A stretch of 64,000 nt of DNA from Pyrocephalus nanus (GCA_038380795.1 CM076260.1:82063843-82127842), one strand, 5' to 3'; counted from the first letter of the stretch, positions 25,801 through 38,146 are shown. A program made the numbers and translations. The notes: generated from the letters alone by a model not told the origin.

Positions 25801-28800
25801 AGTAAATTAAATATTTAAGTGGGAATTGAATTTCCCTTATTTTTCTAGAGTAGACACCCTTAGCTGTTAATTCATACTAATTTTATGACAAATGGATTTC
25901 TCATTTTGTGTCTATTCCTGCAGTGAAATTTTATCCTCTTGCCGTATTTAAATTTCTCTTGAAAATATTAAGCAGAGAGAGACTAAAGCCTCCTGAAAAC
26001 ATTTTGTGATGACAGAATTTATTAACAGAATGTCTTGTACAAATGCATTGTAAAGACTATTAATAGGATTGATTTCTGTGGGCTGGTTGTGGCTGGAACT
26101 TGATCCTGTGACTCCATTGCAGGTTTCTGACTCAGTCTCTGCTGTTGTTAAGGCCAACAGTAAAGCAGGTGTTTAGGGCTGTTCAGTTGGGTTTTTTTTC
26201 AAAGCTGTGCATTATTCCATGGTTATGAACACTAATGTCTGTCTTTAACATAAAAAATTATATTAAATGCTTGTTATAATTAGAGTTTAGAGTCTCGTAC
26301 GAGGAATTTGAAGGTTACTGCTACTTGCTATAATTCTGTATTTTTGATTCTTTCAGTCATGTCCAGAGCGCTTTATAAAGGATTGTCATTGGTTGCCATT
26401 ATGGGGTAACAGACAAGCTTATATGTGTCACGTTGAGCTATTCCACGTGTTTTCCCTTCTTCAGAAATAGGCAAGATGGACAAGATTAACCTCATATACG
26501 TCACAAAAATGACATTTTGGCATTATTTTAAGCTACTGCCAAATTCAGTCATATATTTAAAATTTTTCTGAGCTACAGCAGCCAACATTCGCCATTTCAG
26601 GGAGGAAAAAACCCACCGCTAATATTTTCATAGAATAAGTCACATCAATATTTCTCCAGAAAAGTGTCATTTTTCCATGATTTGAGATGAAGATCAAACA
26701 TATTAAGTAATGGAGCCTACTTTTGTGGCCTGAGATTTCCAGCCCATTAATAGTTGTTCGCACATTTTAGTTTTGGGTGTGGTGGCTTTCTTTAGATGAA
26801 ATTTTTTTATAGGGAAGAGGTTCTTTTTGCTGTTGTTGTTATGTCTGATGACATTTTACTGTAATAATGAACCATATGAAATGGGACTCTTGCATCAATG
26901 TGCTGTGGGGTTCAGTGAGAATTACACAAGTGAAAGGTGGAGATGTGATGTGTCTCATTCGTTGTATCTTCTCATATTTCAGTTAAGAGTTTTCTTACTA
27001 ATCCGGTAATAAAATCCCTGTGAGTAGTTGAAACAGCTCCATGGTATTTATTTTGAGTGTTGTGTTTGATTTATGGCTAAATATCTGCTTTACTTTCTTC
27101 CTTACGTTAGTTCTGCATGCCATGAAAGAAGATAGTGAGAAAGTGCCAAGCTTGTTAACAGACTATATTTTAAAGGGTGAGTATGTTTCTTAGCAGGGAT
27201 TTTATTTTATTCTAAATTAACTTAAAGTACATTTAAGGTGTATTTGAAAAGAATGATTCTACAGCATTCATGAATTATGTTGCCCTTCTATCAACATAAC
27301 TCTCATTTATATTCTGTTTTGTTCAAGGTTTCTGAGCATACAGTTCATAAATAAAACATGTTTATTTTGTTTGTGATAGTATAATGTAGTAAGTGTGTTG
27401 TGTATATTCAGACAACTGAACAACATCAGCAGGAGCAAAGAGATCTGGCTTATGAAGTTAAATGGCTACAACTTACATTGTACAGGTTTTCAGAATCAGA
27501 ACTCAAACTGCATTTGCTCTATGAAGTAATTATAGCGTCATTTTAAGTGTTGCCTTCTGATCAATAGTAAAAATTACTTATTTATTTTACTTGTTACACC
27601 TTCTTCACATTTTATTTTGAAAGTTTTTGTCATGAGTCATTCCTTTTCCAGTCTTATACATTGATTATATTAATAGAATGTCAGGCATTGAAAGTCAATG
27701 CTTGCTTCAGCTTTAAGGAGTTGTTCTAGGTCGTTTCCAGGTTGTTAAATTTTTTTAAAATGTTTTCCTTCTGACTTCATTTTTGCCTAGATCTTACTAA
27801 TGCTCATGTTCTTACTTAATTCTTGGCATATAAATTATACCCTTTTTTTTAGTGTTTAAAGTTCAGCATATGCATCAAACTCCCAAGATCTGGATAAACA
27901 GCTGCCACTCATATGTATATTATGTTCTGCTTTTCATGTGCTGTAAAAGTGTTTCTCTTCTTTTGGTATCACGCTTTCCAAGTCTAGCTATTTTTTCAAA
28001 TATACAATTATTGACTTAACTCCATCTGATTTTAAAGGTTTTTGTATTTCTTACACAGACACTCTCATCTTACACATATTTGACAGTACTATCAGGTTTA
28101 AGTTATACAGTGCATTGGTACTTAAGAAAATCTGAAAAAAGCTGTTCAGTATTCTAGAAGCTCTGACTTCCTGTTGGAAGAGGTTAATTTCTAAGTTTTT
28201 TGTAGGGTTGCAGAACTACCACATACAGTAAGAATGCAGAGATCCTTTCAGCTAATTCCTTTGATTTCTCCGTTGTATACTTACGCTTTCTAAAAATTCT
28301 TCTTAAACTAGACAAATGTATTTGCATATGAGCTGAGAACCATGTAGGATCAAGGTCAAGGTTTTTTTAATAGGGATGGCACTAGACTTTAGTTTTGTAA
28401 GGCACAATCTTTAGCCCAACTGTTGTCAGTAATTAAAAATCCTTGCTCTTCCTAATACATCTGGTAGAAAGTGATTTGATTTAACAACGCTCTTTACAGT
28501 GTCTGCTCTTATTTATATATATAGCTATCTAGAAAAACCTTCAGATTACTAGCATACTGAGAAGAAACTGGCTGCCTAGGGAAATGGAGCAACCTCCTGC
28601 AAAGAAGGCTTATAGATTACCTGAACATATGATAGGATGATCTAGGAAGCTTGAACTGAAGTTCCCTCCTGCCTCTGCATGCTTGTGACTTACAAATCAC
28701 CAGGAATGTTCTACTAGCTAGATGTGACAATTACAAAAGCATCATACATATGCAAGCACTGTTATCTCTAAATTGTAAAGCACAAATGATGGGAGTATGA

Positions 28801-31800
28801 AGACTAATCACTCACATCACTCACACTGAATGGAAAAGGCAATTTCCCCTCAGCGATCATTTCCTTAGTGAAGAGGACCAAGTGTGGGTCTGTGTGCACA
28901 AGTGGCAGGCAGTTGCACAAGCTAGTGAGCACAGAAATTTACTCTTCCTTTCAGTGTAGCCTTAACTGAGCTGTTGACATTATGTTAAATATTTATAACT
29001 CAGCTAACAGGGTTCCATTGTAATGCAGATTTATCCTATGGAACAGACAAAGTCTTCCAGTTGTAACCCGTTTCTCTTTTTCAGCCACTAAAATTTCTGA
29101 CCTGAAACCTCAGTGAGGCTTTCATGCCACAAAATACTCCCAGCCACCTGTCTATTGTCTGGAAATTACTTTTAAAGCTTGTTAAAGGGAGATTAGATGA
29201 ATTCTCTATAATCACTTAGATCAACTTTCAGCTCAGATTTAGTACTTGAAATTCCAACCTACTACTTACATTCCAAAATATAAGTAGTGACTTCCTTTTT
29301 GAACATTCTGCTGCACTGTAAAATGTGTTAGCAAGGTAGAAATCTTTATGAAGATTTAAGAGTTTGAATTTGTTTTCCAAAACAAGTTCTGTATCCATTG
29401 GTAATAATCCATATGGTATAGTGGTAATTGTATTCATTTTACAGTTTTCTCCTCTGTGATCCAGCTGTTGTCTTACACTGAATGGATTTTTTTGCTTTTT
29501 CTTAAGCATTAATCAAGAAATGAAATTGTGAAATGTGTGAATTACATCACCAAATATACTTTGTTCTGTTAAAATCTATTAACTGCTTGTTCCTTTGAGG
29601 ATCATTTTTTCCAATCTTACAAAAAAAAAAAAAAAAAAACAGACAGTATGTTACACATGACAGTAGTATATGTGTAGCTTTGTAGAAAATTTGGTTATTT
29701 TGTCATTTGTCTGCACAGGTAAAACCTTCTTTCAATCTTTATATTTTATTCCACACAGCAAAGAAAAAAAAAAATCTTAAAAGTAAGCCCTTAATGATTT
29801 TTTTGAAGCAGCACTGTCTTGTTATTCTGTGGCATGTAAAAAATTAGAACATGCGCTCTTATGTGGGTGTTACGGCTGTCCACAAAATTATTAATAAACT
29901 TTCCCAGATATTGGTGGCTCCTCTTGAAAAGTTACTAAAATGGTTTTGAAGCAAGAGCTGAAGAAAAAATATCAGGAAAAAGATTATTTTAACAATCGCC
30001 AGAGTATTGCTGGCACATTGCTATGGGGAAAATAAAAAAAAGAATTTTTGTGAACCTGGAAAAGTAAATGGAACTGTAAGGTTGAGCAGTAAGTGATGAT
30101 GTAACAAGAAATGTTACCACATTACTGGTGTTCTGATTAAAACAAACCAAACCAGAAGTCAGTGAAATGAGTTTATGTTTTCTTTGAAATTCAAAGTATT
30201 TTGTAGTATTCACTATCTTGAATAACTTGAACTAAATGCCAAAATAATTTTGAAATTTGGATCATGTAGGAAGACATGCACAGATCCCTTCCATCCGCAT
30301 TGTCTAATAGTTGCTGTCTTCATTTAATAATGATTGAATAGATTTGTTTGGGCAAGACATTTTGGGCAAGAGCTGGAGCATGGAATTGAAACTTGAAGGA
30401 GAATTCTGCAGCCAGATTGGCTGTTGATCTTCCGTGGATCATTCTTGTACTTTTTTTTTTTCATAACCAGCTAATGCTTCTGAAATGCTGCAAATAGAAA
30501 TCCTCATAACATGGAATGTGCAAATCCAGTATGATAAAGAAATTACAAAGAACAGTGCAACTTAGTGCATTTCATGTTAGGGAAAAAAAACATATATACT
30601 TCTCAATAGGATTGTTAGGTATGAATATATTTCTGATGTTTGCTTCTTTAAAAGCATCCTCTTTTCCCAATTTCTACCGCCCCCTTGTGTCCCCTAAGTT
30701 GTTAAAAATATCGGTTTTTTCCTCATACTTAAGTCCCTCTTTCCAGGGGTCAGTTAGCTCTCCCCTGGCTCTTTTCCGCAGGGAATATTTCCTCAAAGGT
30801 AAGTGTCCCAAAGCCAGACTAAGTACATACTCTGTGTAGAGTTGGATCCAGTGTAGTAACTTACCTCCTCTTGTTCATGTGGCTCTTACTGAACCCTAAA
30901 TTATTTTCAAGGGATTTTTCCCCTATTTTTGGGTTCTGTTTGTTTTTTCTTTTCAGTGATCATTTCTGTCCTGATCTTAACAATAATTAAAAGGACTTAG
31001 TTGTTTGCTTTGCAAGTAAATTATAGTTTTCCTACCAGCCTATGATTCCTGCAATATTTTAATACTGTATAGTTTTAGAATTAAAATAGATGGTAACATG
31101 AAATTGATTAGCATTTTCAATTGTGCTTATTTCTTTCTGAATATATTTTAATATGTCAATATTATTATTATATTTTATCACTAGATATCATGAAGTAGAA
31201 ACTGGGATTTGAAAAAGGGTAGGAGAATGAAATTGCTGACAGGGAATGAAGGACCAAACCAGCACTGAAAGTCTTTAACTTAAAAAGCACACTGCTGAAC
31301 TGAATGAATTAATTAATCATTCTCTGTACCTTTTCAAGGTTAATATTTTCCTTAACTCAAGAACACAAATAAGTGTAAATAATTGTGACATTCTTGAAAC
31401 ATAAGTATTATATAACATTATGTAAGTATGTATTCATAGCCTTTGTAATCAGATGTGTCATTACAGTAAGCTGTTATAAGATGTATTTACTGATAAGCTC
31501 TGTGTTCTTTTCCTTAAGTCTTGTCCTTAAACAGTAATTGTGACATAAAAATACAGTGCTACAAATAATATGCTATACATTACTACTTAGTAAAATGTAT
31601 GAAATACCTAGTTTTGTTTTTTCTAAATGCAGATGTCATGAAAACAGTCATTTTCCATCATTCACCTTGCTCTTTCATATCTGTTCTTTCAAGTAAAACC
31701 TTAAATAATTTTTGTTTTCATAAAGCAAGAATTTACACCTTGTTCTGTATTTAAATTATGTGTTTCAGATAATGAGAACAGTTATTTTCTTGACTTTGAA

Positions 31801-32345
31801 GTTTTTGTTTAATTGTTACACCTGACTTCTTTATTTGCTTTTGTGTTGTGCTAGCATTGGTTTGAAAGCTGGATTGCTCTGAGGTTTGTGTCTTACATTG
31901 AAACAGGAATGAGAAACACGTGAAGGACATGTCTTATCTGCCCACTGTGTGATTCTTGTACACGCACCAGAATTAGAAAGTAGAGTTAGAATCTCAAATT
32001 GTCAGTGCATATTTTTAAAATCCAACTGCATGCGTCACCTGTTATTTAATGTTGTGTTTTCTCATAGAACACTTCAAAAAGCACTGTTTAAGACATGACC
32101 TTTAGTTAACTCATTTCTGGATAGTTAGTTACAGATAGTGGGTTGTGTCACTTAATTGCTTTTGAGAGAGGCTGATAACTTAATTGCCAGTTTCAAAAGA
32201 TTTCTAGATTTTACTGTGTTACTAATAGGGTAGAATCCAACATTTAAATATTTTAGTATATAAATTACATTTTTATACAGACCAACTTCACTGATGTTTA
32301 TCAAGATGTATTTGTGGTTCTTTTGCAGTTCTGTGTCCCACATGA
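7356..32345 (+). CDS. FEZ2: FEZ2, fasciculation and elongation protein zeta-2 (nine coding exons, 373 aa)
   Basis: FEZ2 is a cytoplasmic adaptor that, by family knowledge, links cargo to kinesin-1 and takes part in axonal transport and autophagy-related traffic. Joining 7356-7597, 9101-9209, 12276-12392, 13795-13939, 16979-17247, 20026-20106, 24779-24854, 27111-27176 and 32329-32345 gives one open frame with GT-AG borders throughout. Seen in the protein: Ala-rich start (1-7), GDWQDFSGF (about 13-21), EIWNALTDNYGN (81-92), acidic SDDEELREQLDMHSI, VIEEIEEMMQESPDPDDDE (from 157), a predicted coiled coil at about 206-270, a lysine cluster at 271-277, and the C-terminal VLCPT. EIWNALTDNYGNVMPVDWKSSH distinguishes FEZ2 from FEZ1 as I recall them. 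The length fits the 380-residue human isoform. Confidence 0.96.
7598..9100 (+). other. FEZ2: FEZ2 intron 1
   Basis: 1.5 kb. The first 250 bp still belong to the CpG island; the rest is AT-rich. The acceptor tcctttattcctctctccag is strong. Overlapping open frames at 7602-7946 are products of high GC content, not genes. Confidence 0.9.
9101..9209 (+). CDS. FEZ2: FEZ2 exon 2
   Basis: Completes the split Glu codon and encodes IWNALTDNYGNVMPVDW, then KSSHTRALHLPTLNLSEKG. This is the most FEZ2-specific block. It ends in phase 0 before gtaagt. Confidence 0.95.
9210..12275 (+). other. FEZ2: FEZ2 intron 2
   Basis: 3.1 kb of AT-rich sequence. Open frames inside it (for example 10705-10957, 11614-11949) show no known domains. 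No clear mobile element was recognised. Confidence 0.85.
12276..12392 (+). CDS. FEZ2: FEZ2 exon 3 (acidic region)
   Basis: 39 codons, phase 0 at both ends: VNDNLNLDLSDDEELREQLD, then MHSIIVSCINEEPLFTAEQ. The acceptor is tgctttttag and the donor gtaaag. Confidence 0.95.
12393..13794 (+). other. FEZ2: FEZ2 intron 3
   Basis: 1.4 kb. Contains a strand-asymmetric G/T-rich tract at 13266-13475. The 134-residue open frame there (13178-13582) is low-complexity (G, F, V and W rich) and not a gene. Confidence 0.85.
13266..13475 (+). repeat. G/T-rich low-complexity tract with G runs
   Basis: About 200 bp almost free of A and C on the + strand, with G runs of 3-5 (ggggtggggg, gggttggg, gggtgggtgg) between T runs, ending in agggggaggg. 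G-quadruplex or R-loop formation is possible in the FEZ2 nascent transcript sense; this is inference. Confidence 0.8.
13795..13939 (+). CDS. FEZ2: FEZ2 exon 4
   Basis: Encodes VIEEIEEMMQESPDPDDDE and then TPTQSDRLSILSQEIQTLKR, ending NSYEE plus the first base of an Arg codon. It holds the acidic motif shared by FEZ1 and FEZ2. The donor is gtaagt. Confidence 0.95.
13940..16978 (+). other. FEZ2: FEZ2 intron 4
   Basis: 3.0 kb, AT-rich. No repeat family or additional exon was recognised. The acceptor is cttaatatttttag. Confidence 0.85.
16979..17247 (+). CDS. FEZ2: FEZ2 exon 5 (coiled-coil core)
   Basis: The largest exon, residues 206-294. It encodes KRLSVAELNELLEEIETAIK, EELVQQLALRDELEFEKEV, KNSFISVLIEVQNKQREHKE, the lysine cluster and the end HMPGT. 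The heptad-like Leu/Ile spacing supports the coiled coil by which FEZ proteins dimerise and bind partners. The KKKKKLK cluster could act as a basic nuclear-localisation-like patch. Confidence 0.96.
17248..20025 (+). other. FEZ2: FEZ2 intron 5
   Basis: 2.8 kb with a very AT-rich block at 19401-19495 (attatta, atttatt units). Otherwise unremarkable. Confidence 0.85.
19401..19495. repeat. AT-rich low-complexity block
   Basis: About 95 bp made almost only of A and T in tta/ttta units within intron 5. Confidence 0.85.
20026..20106 (+). CDS. FEZ2: FEZ2 exon 6 (27-residue cassette)
   Basis: 81 nt, phase 0 at both ends: RFSMEGISNVIQNGFRHTFG and NSSGEKQ. The equivalent block is constitutive in FEZ1 as I recall, and in human FEZ2 it separates a 380- from a 353-residue isoform. 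Skipping keeps the frame and would give a 346-residue bird protein. Acceptor cactacttttag, donor gtgctg. Confidence 0.93.
20107..24778 (+). other. FEZ2: FEZ2 intron 6
   Basis: 4.7 kb. Poly(T) at 22622-22642. A 127-residue open frame on the minus strand (22887-23270) has no recognised domain and is probably chance. Confidence 0.85.
24779..24854 (+). CDS. FEZ2: FEZ2 exon 7
   Basis: Encodes YLTTVIPYEKKNGPPSVED, then LQTLTK plus the first base of Ile. This block is almost identical in FEZ1 and FEZ2. The donor is gtaagc. Confidence 0.95.
24855..27110 (+). other. FEZ2: FEZ2 intron 7
   Basis: 2.3 kb, AT-rich, with a T run at about 25477-25493. No further features recognised. Confidence 0.85.
27111..27176 (+). 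CDS. FEZ2: FEZ2 exon 8
   Basis: Completes Ile and encodes LHAMKEDSEKVPSLLTDYIL, then K and the first base of Val. The open frame stops just past the gtgagt donor, so a further exon is required. Confidence 0.95.
27177..32328 (+). other. FEZ2: FEZ2 intron 8
   Basis: 5.2 kb, the longest intron. It holds a poly(A) run at 29621-29639 and a possible decayed CR1 relic near 28560-28690. No missing FEZ2 coding sequence is expected here because exon 8 joins exon 9 in frame. Confidence 0.85.
28560..28690 (+). mobile_element. Possible old CR1 relic
   Basis: ggctgcctagggaaatgg resembles the CR1 motif ggctgcccagggaagtgg, and gatgatctagg appears about 60 bp later, as in CR1 3' ends. The remainder is too diverged to be sure. 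Confidence 0.35.
32329..32345 (+). CDS. FEZ2: FEZ2 exon 9 (terminal codons VLCPT and stop)
   Basis: After acceptor ggttcttttgcag, ttctgtgtcccacatga completes Val and gives LCPT and TGA. VLCPT is the known end of FEZ1 and FEZ2. The coding part is only 17 nt, so gene finders may miss it. Confidence 0.93.
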
Positions 32346-33690
32346 AGAGGGCTGCCTTTCAGAATTAGCCATGCTCCTTTCTGTGATGAGAAGCTTTCTG
32401 TGGATATAACTCATAGTATTTTTTCATTTGGCACTATACCCAAAAAAGTATACATTTACCTCCTCTGTGTGTACGTGGATTTTCTGATCCTACAGTAAGT
32501 CGTCTGGGCATGACAACTCATCCATTTTAACTTAATAGTGCAATGAACTGGAGCAGGGAACAAACGTTGTACAGTTTTACTTGCATTGTTCAGACTTTTT
32601 AAAGTCTATTTTTACATTGTATAGCATGTAGTAAATCCTCCTGCACATTTTGCTGTTGGAAGGAAAAGTAAACTTTGAATAGTGTAAATAAAACAAGGCT
32701 CATTTTAAGGAATCCATATTTAAAAGCATCCTTAGTTCCTGTAGCAAAGATGAAAAAAGGATCGTAGCCGGACTTGGAATTAAGGATTCGAGTGAGTTCT
32801 CCAGGACGCATTCCAGGATGGTGTTGGTGAAAGTCAGCAATCAACACTTCTTCGATAATGTTGGACTATATGACAGTATTGTTCATAGATGAACAAATCC
32901 AGATGCTTTGGTTTGACATAAGTAATTGTGTGTTACCAATTCTTTAACACAAACATCTGAGAAATGTAATATTTCATATTTGGTTTTATTTTAATTATTA
33001 ATGTTCACGTGGCTTAGATATGCTCCCATATTGCTGCTATAGTTTTACAGGTTTTAATAAGTGTTTGATCTTAATGAAAATGCTTCAATATATAAACATT
33101 TTAAAAGACAGTATCTTTTTAAAAGTACATGTACAGTTTGAATAACTTGCACCTGGCTTCAAAGTTAGTATTATACTGAGACATTTGTTGTTGTGTATCT
33201 AAATTTTACTACAAATCTCTCTTATAAATTGTATGCACTGTCTGCTTTGTGACCATGTGTCTGCATTCAGACAGATGAGAATGTATTTTACAAATCCTGT
33301 ACAAGAAACATACCACATAATCTCAACATTAAATACTTGTCACAAGTAATTTTGCCAGTCTTGAAAATGAGATTGAAGTGTAACAAGTACTAATAAAAAA
33401 AACCCAAAAAACAACAACCCACACTATTTTCTAGGTTGAATTCCTATTGATTCTATACACAGATTTATATACTGAATATCTGAAGGCACTGGAATATAAG
33501 GTTCTAAAGAGATAAGCACGTGTTTTCTTCAGACAGTTTTTCCCATTTGAAGTCTTCAGGGTTTTTGTTAGTTAAAGAGAAATTTGCTATTTAATACCTT
33601 GCATCACTTTAATGCTCAATTTTATCATCATCACCAAATACTATTTTGATCCATAAAGCATGGTCAGTTTAAGAATAGTTTTCATAATGC

Positions 33691-33708
33691 TTTTTTTTTT
33701 TTTTTTTT
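33691..33708. repeat. Poly(T) tract
   Basis: 18 consecutive T in the probable FEZ2 3' UTR. Confidence 0.9.
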
Positions 33709-33823
33709 CCAAAAGATCTCAGAATTTTTGACTTTGTGCCTTTTTCGGACCATACATTTTTCAGTATAAAATTCTTTTTCTGTCTCTCTCCGACTTGACC
33801 ATATACTTGCCAGCCTGCTCAGG

Positions 33824-33829
33824 AATAAA
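33824..33829 (+). terminator. FEZ2: FEZ2 poly(A) signal candidate
   Basis: AATAAA followed by a GT-rich element (aagtgtgtcatatgtg). It is better supported than the sites at 32687 and 33392, which lack GT-rich sequence downstream. Confidence 0.55.
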
Positions 33830-34138
33830 TAGATGCTCTGCATAAGTGTGTCATATGTGAAAAAGTTTTTTCATTGCTTTATTTTAATTCATTTGTAGTT
33901 TCTCTGAAAAAGAAAGCTGCCATTTATTTCTGTAGCTGATGTGTTGTGAACTCATTATGGCATGCTTTTTGTGTAGAAATTCTTGATGTTGACTTGATGT
34001 TGATGCCTGGAAATTGGCAAAGGGTGTGACCCTAGTTTATTTTCGAAAAGGTGCACATATGAAACCCACCATGTCTTTTTATGAGATCTATCCAGACGTG
34101 CTTCAATCTCCTGTTGAGGCTTGAAGTGACAAGGTGGA

Positions 34139-34252
34139 ACAAAAAAAACCCAAATAAACAAACAAACAAAACCAAACAAAACTCCACAACCACCAAGGGA
34201 AGAATTTAAAAAAAAAAAAAAAAAAAAAGAAAAAGACAACAACAAACAACAG
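34139..34252. repeat. A-rich simple repeat
   Basis: (caaa)n and a run of about 21 A, then caacaac units. Confidence 0.85.
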
Positions 34253-37200
34253 CAACTTTTGACATAGTTTGTATTACTTGTAGCTATCTTGGATGACTTA
34301 AAGTCATGAAATACTGAAAGTAATGAAACTGGAAAGAAAACTCACCACTAAAGACCAGAAACAGCTTTAGTGAGCTAAGCAGCTGCTTCAGTATTTCATG
34401 CCCCTCACCAAACTAAGCAAGATTTCATTATGAAAAGTACCTGCTTACCTTGTATGGATTAAACAACAGCTGCCAAAGATGGCAAGTATTATATGTATAC
34501 TTATATATGTACATAAAAACATAGATCTCAAAACATTTGAATAAAAAGAACTGTGCAAATCTGCTTTTCTGCTGAGTTCTATGCACTTTGTATTCTTTAT
34601 TACGCATCCTTTTTCCAGAGCCATTACTGAATCTTGCATTCTTTTGGGGAGATGGATTTCATTGTTCTTTTTAGTTTTTGCATGTGACAGCTGGAAATGG
34701 CCACCCAAAAACAGTGGCTGACAGATGCCCTACCAGAGATTTAGTAAAAATACATTTTTTACCAAAATCCATTTTATGCCTGATATGAAGAGTCCTCGAA
34801 GCAAAGTCTCCCTAAAGTCATTGAATTTTAAGGTACTTATTTGGATCACTTGCTGTAATAGCCTCCTTTTTTTTTCCTTTGTTTTTTTTTTTTTTTTTCC
34901 TGTTTTGTTTTTTACTCTAACTCTCTTTTTGTGTTTTCAGCTATTTCATTTGAAGTTTATTTGATTGCTGGACAGAGCTGAATTTTGAGTCAGGAACTGT
35001 AGACAGTATGTCAGAGATAGTTAAGAGTCCTAGAATTATATTTTCTTGGTTAAGGAAAGAAACTGGAAGACAATGTCAGTTCCCTTCTGGCGAAAGATAA
35101 TGATTTAGCTGGACTCTCAGCTGGTGTAGGAAATTGGTGATAAAGAACATTTGCTGTTGACTGTGCCAGGTAGTTGTATCCTTTAACTTGGAGTGGTCAT
35201 TCCCTGTAGCTGTTCACACAATTTTTGCTTCCAGAGTAGGTTAGTTTGGATTCCTTCTGCATGCTTGTCACTTGGAAGCCATAGCTAGTCCAGAAATGGC
35301 ATTCTGCCTGCTTGATAACAGTGCTGATAATCAGGCGTGCGTCTGCACAGCATCTTTCACAGCAGCTGCCTCCTCACTTCCAAAGGGACAATTTAAGGTA
35401 CAGGTTTAAACTCCTGAAGCTGGAGATGGTGCAGATTCTATGCAGCAGGAAGCCTGCTTCTCCAGGTCTGGCTGCCATAGGCAGTGGAGATCAGTAGTTT
35501 CACTTCAAACAGCATCTACCCCATTCAGTTGGGAAGGACCTGTTGGCAAAGCTGTTGGCTCTGATGCACCCAAGCTGGAACCTACTGACAGTCTTGACCT
35601 CTTGTCAGTCTGCAGTGTCACTCTTGTGACCAATGGTGAAACTATTTTTTTGATCAGGTATCAATCCTAATTTTTAAAACTTCACATGAACCTCCAAGTT
35701 ATCCCTGGTTATACAGAAACTTCAGAAAAGACTGAAACTGTCACCCACTAAAAAAGGAAATATCGGAACAAAATGGATCTTGAGTCATATTGTGTGAATT
35801 TAGTGCTCTGGTTCTCTTGGGGACACAGCACTGTTATTTTAAGCCTAAAAAGAAACTGTGATACAGAAAATCTACCTGTTGTAATGTGAAGACAATATGA
35901 TTTATTTTCAAGGTGTCTACAATTTTGCAGGTAGCAGTGTGCTAGGAAGGTTTTATAGGGCCCAGCTAATGATGGGGAAGTGCTAGATACCTACAGCTAC
36001 CTAACTATATGAACTGGATTTCATTGCTGCAGGGCTTTTTTCTTATTTATAATCTGCAAAAGTTGGATAGAAGCCTTTCTTTGCACTTAATGCTAATTTT
36101 AAAAGAAACAATAATTATCATGTTCATTTTCCAACCCATCTTTGTGTTTGGGTTTTATGCTAGCTTTATGTAATAAATATTCATTTTCATTTTCTGCAGC
36201 ATTGCTTGCAAATTTTTTAAATCAAGTTCATACTTCTAGGAAACAACGTTAAAACTTAGGCTGAATACAATGGAGATGAAAAACTCAGCAAAGAAAGTAG
36301 TGTTTACATTTTCTTTATGTTTGGAGAATGCCCCACTGTTTTTCAAAACGACGGAAAGCAAATTCAGATCCTACATCTGTTCCTGTCGATATGCAATCCT
36401 GCACAGTTCTGTGGTCCCCTGATAATATTTATTGGACTGATCAATTCAAATAAAACAATACAGTTTTGCCCACTGACTGCATTTTTGGCCTTCAGGAATA
36501 TTTGATTCCCTAGCTCAAGCATGTTGGTGTACTGGAAGTCTTTGGAGTGGAATGGCAGCATTGCTGTTAAAATGCCAGTTCATTTTTATCTGCAGAGAAG
36601 TCTTTGCTCCCAGGAATGTTTCTCCTTCCACTTGTATTGCCTTCACAGGGAAACGAGTCATGCAAAGTAAGCACCATATAGATCATGCTGCTTTTCTTTG
36701 TATTTTGAAATCTGGGTTTGGAAGATTCCTAAATTATCATAGAAGTCCCTCAAAACACACCTGTTTGTTCATCATGAAAAAACATCACAGTATTACCTGC
36801 ATTGACCTCTTTCCAACCTGAGGGATAGAAATTGTCCTTGAGATAAATTTGAAAACTACAAATGCAGAACCTCTGTCACTTTCATTTCCAGAAGAAGTTG
36901 ATGCTGTCTCCTAGGGATAACATGAAAATAGTTGAGTAGGGATCTGCTTCCTTCTACATGCATCCGTTATTGATGCATGGAGGAAACGGTCGCAGCAGTG
37001 TGATCCAAACCACATTGTCACCAGAAATACTGAGCTTTTGCCTAAAATTGAAAAATTATTTCCTTTAAATCCATATCTGAGATCATAAAAGATTGAGCTG
37101 TGCTACATAAGCACTTAGTATTGAATAGGGGTCTCGCAGAACCACTGCACACTACAGTGGTGACAGCTTCAGTAGGACAGAGTCCTTACCATCCTTAAAA

Positions 37201-38146
37201 TCTCTACAGGGCATTTCAGCCATGAAGGATAGACACAGAGGTCTTTTTTTTCTGATTCTGCTGCCTTTCCAGTCTCCCACTGAATTTTGTACTGCGCTGA
37301 ACTGACTTAAGAAGTTAGAGGGAAGTATGACTTTCCTGGCTTAGAAAAGTAATGTGTTGAAATGTGGGGTAAAATCAAGTAAGATCTTGTAGCCTTCAGG
37401 ATAATTTTAAGAGCCCTATATCTACCAGCATGTTTGGGTTAGCAAACTAATAATGACCATTCCTTGTCATGTGCTCTTCAACATAAACTCATAGTGACAT
37501 TTTCCTTTAAAAGTTGATCAACAGCTCTGTTGACTGCCTGCAGACAACTCTGCACTCTTACAAATGGCTCCCAGAACAAAGTTGACCTATAACCAGATTT
37601 ATTTTCAAAAAAAAAAAGTTCAAAATTGAAAAACATATTTAAATAAGGAAGGGTATGAAGAACACAGAATAGATTTCAATATACTTTATATTAGTATTAT
37701 CCCTAAACAACTCACAAGCATGTTTTAATAGCTAGAGCAGTACTGGGAATGTGAGATGAGAACATACCATGCAGACCATACCTTTAGCATTTTTTCGTAG
37801 AAACTTTATTTCCTGCAATTGAGTCACACAGCTGAAAGTCCTCACAGCTGAAAGCAATAATAGAGTTGAGCTGTCACAAGGTGTTAGAAAGTCAGGAGAC
37901 AGCTGTGTTCTTTGCTGCTATGGAAGAACTCCAGAGGAAGTGGAGATCAGCTGCGGATGGATAGACCTGAGAAGGTAAGATCGGATACTCAATGTTACTA
38001 CCAGCAGTGACTTACTGACCCAAGAGATGAAACAGCAGGACCAATTGAAAGGTTTCCGTATTTTCCTTCTGGCCTGTGCTTCCTGAGCAGGACTGAGCCC
38101 CACAGTGGCCAACTTTAGCTGCCTCTGCCCATGTTCCTTTCCAGCT

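Larger units (their letters stand above)
32346..33850 (+). other. FEZ2: FEZ2 3' untranslated region (probable extent)
   Basis: AT-rich sequence after the stop with AATAAA at 32687, 33392 and 33824. The site at 33824 is followed about 15-30 bp later by gtgtgtcatatgtg, a good downstream element, so I place the main end near 33845-33850. A coding-like stretch on the opposite strand lies at about 32690-32865. Confidence 0.55.
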
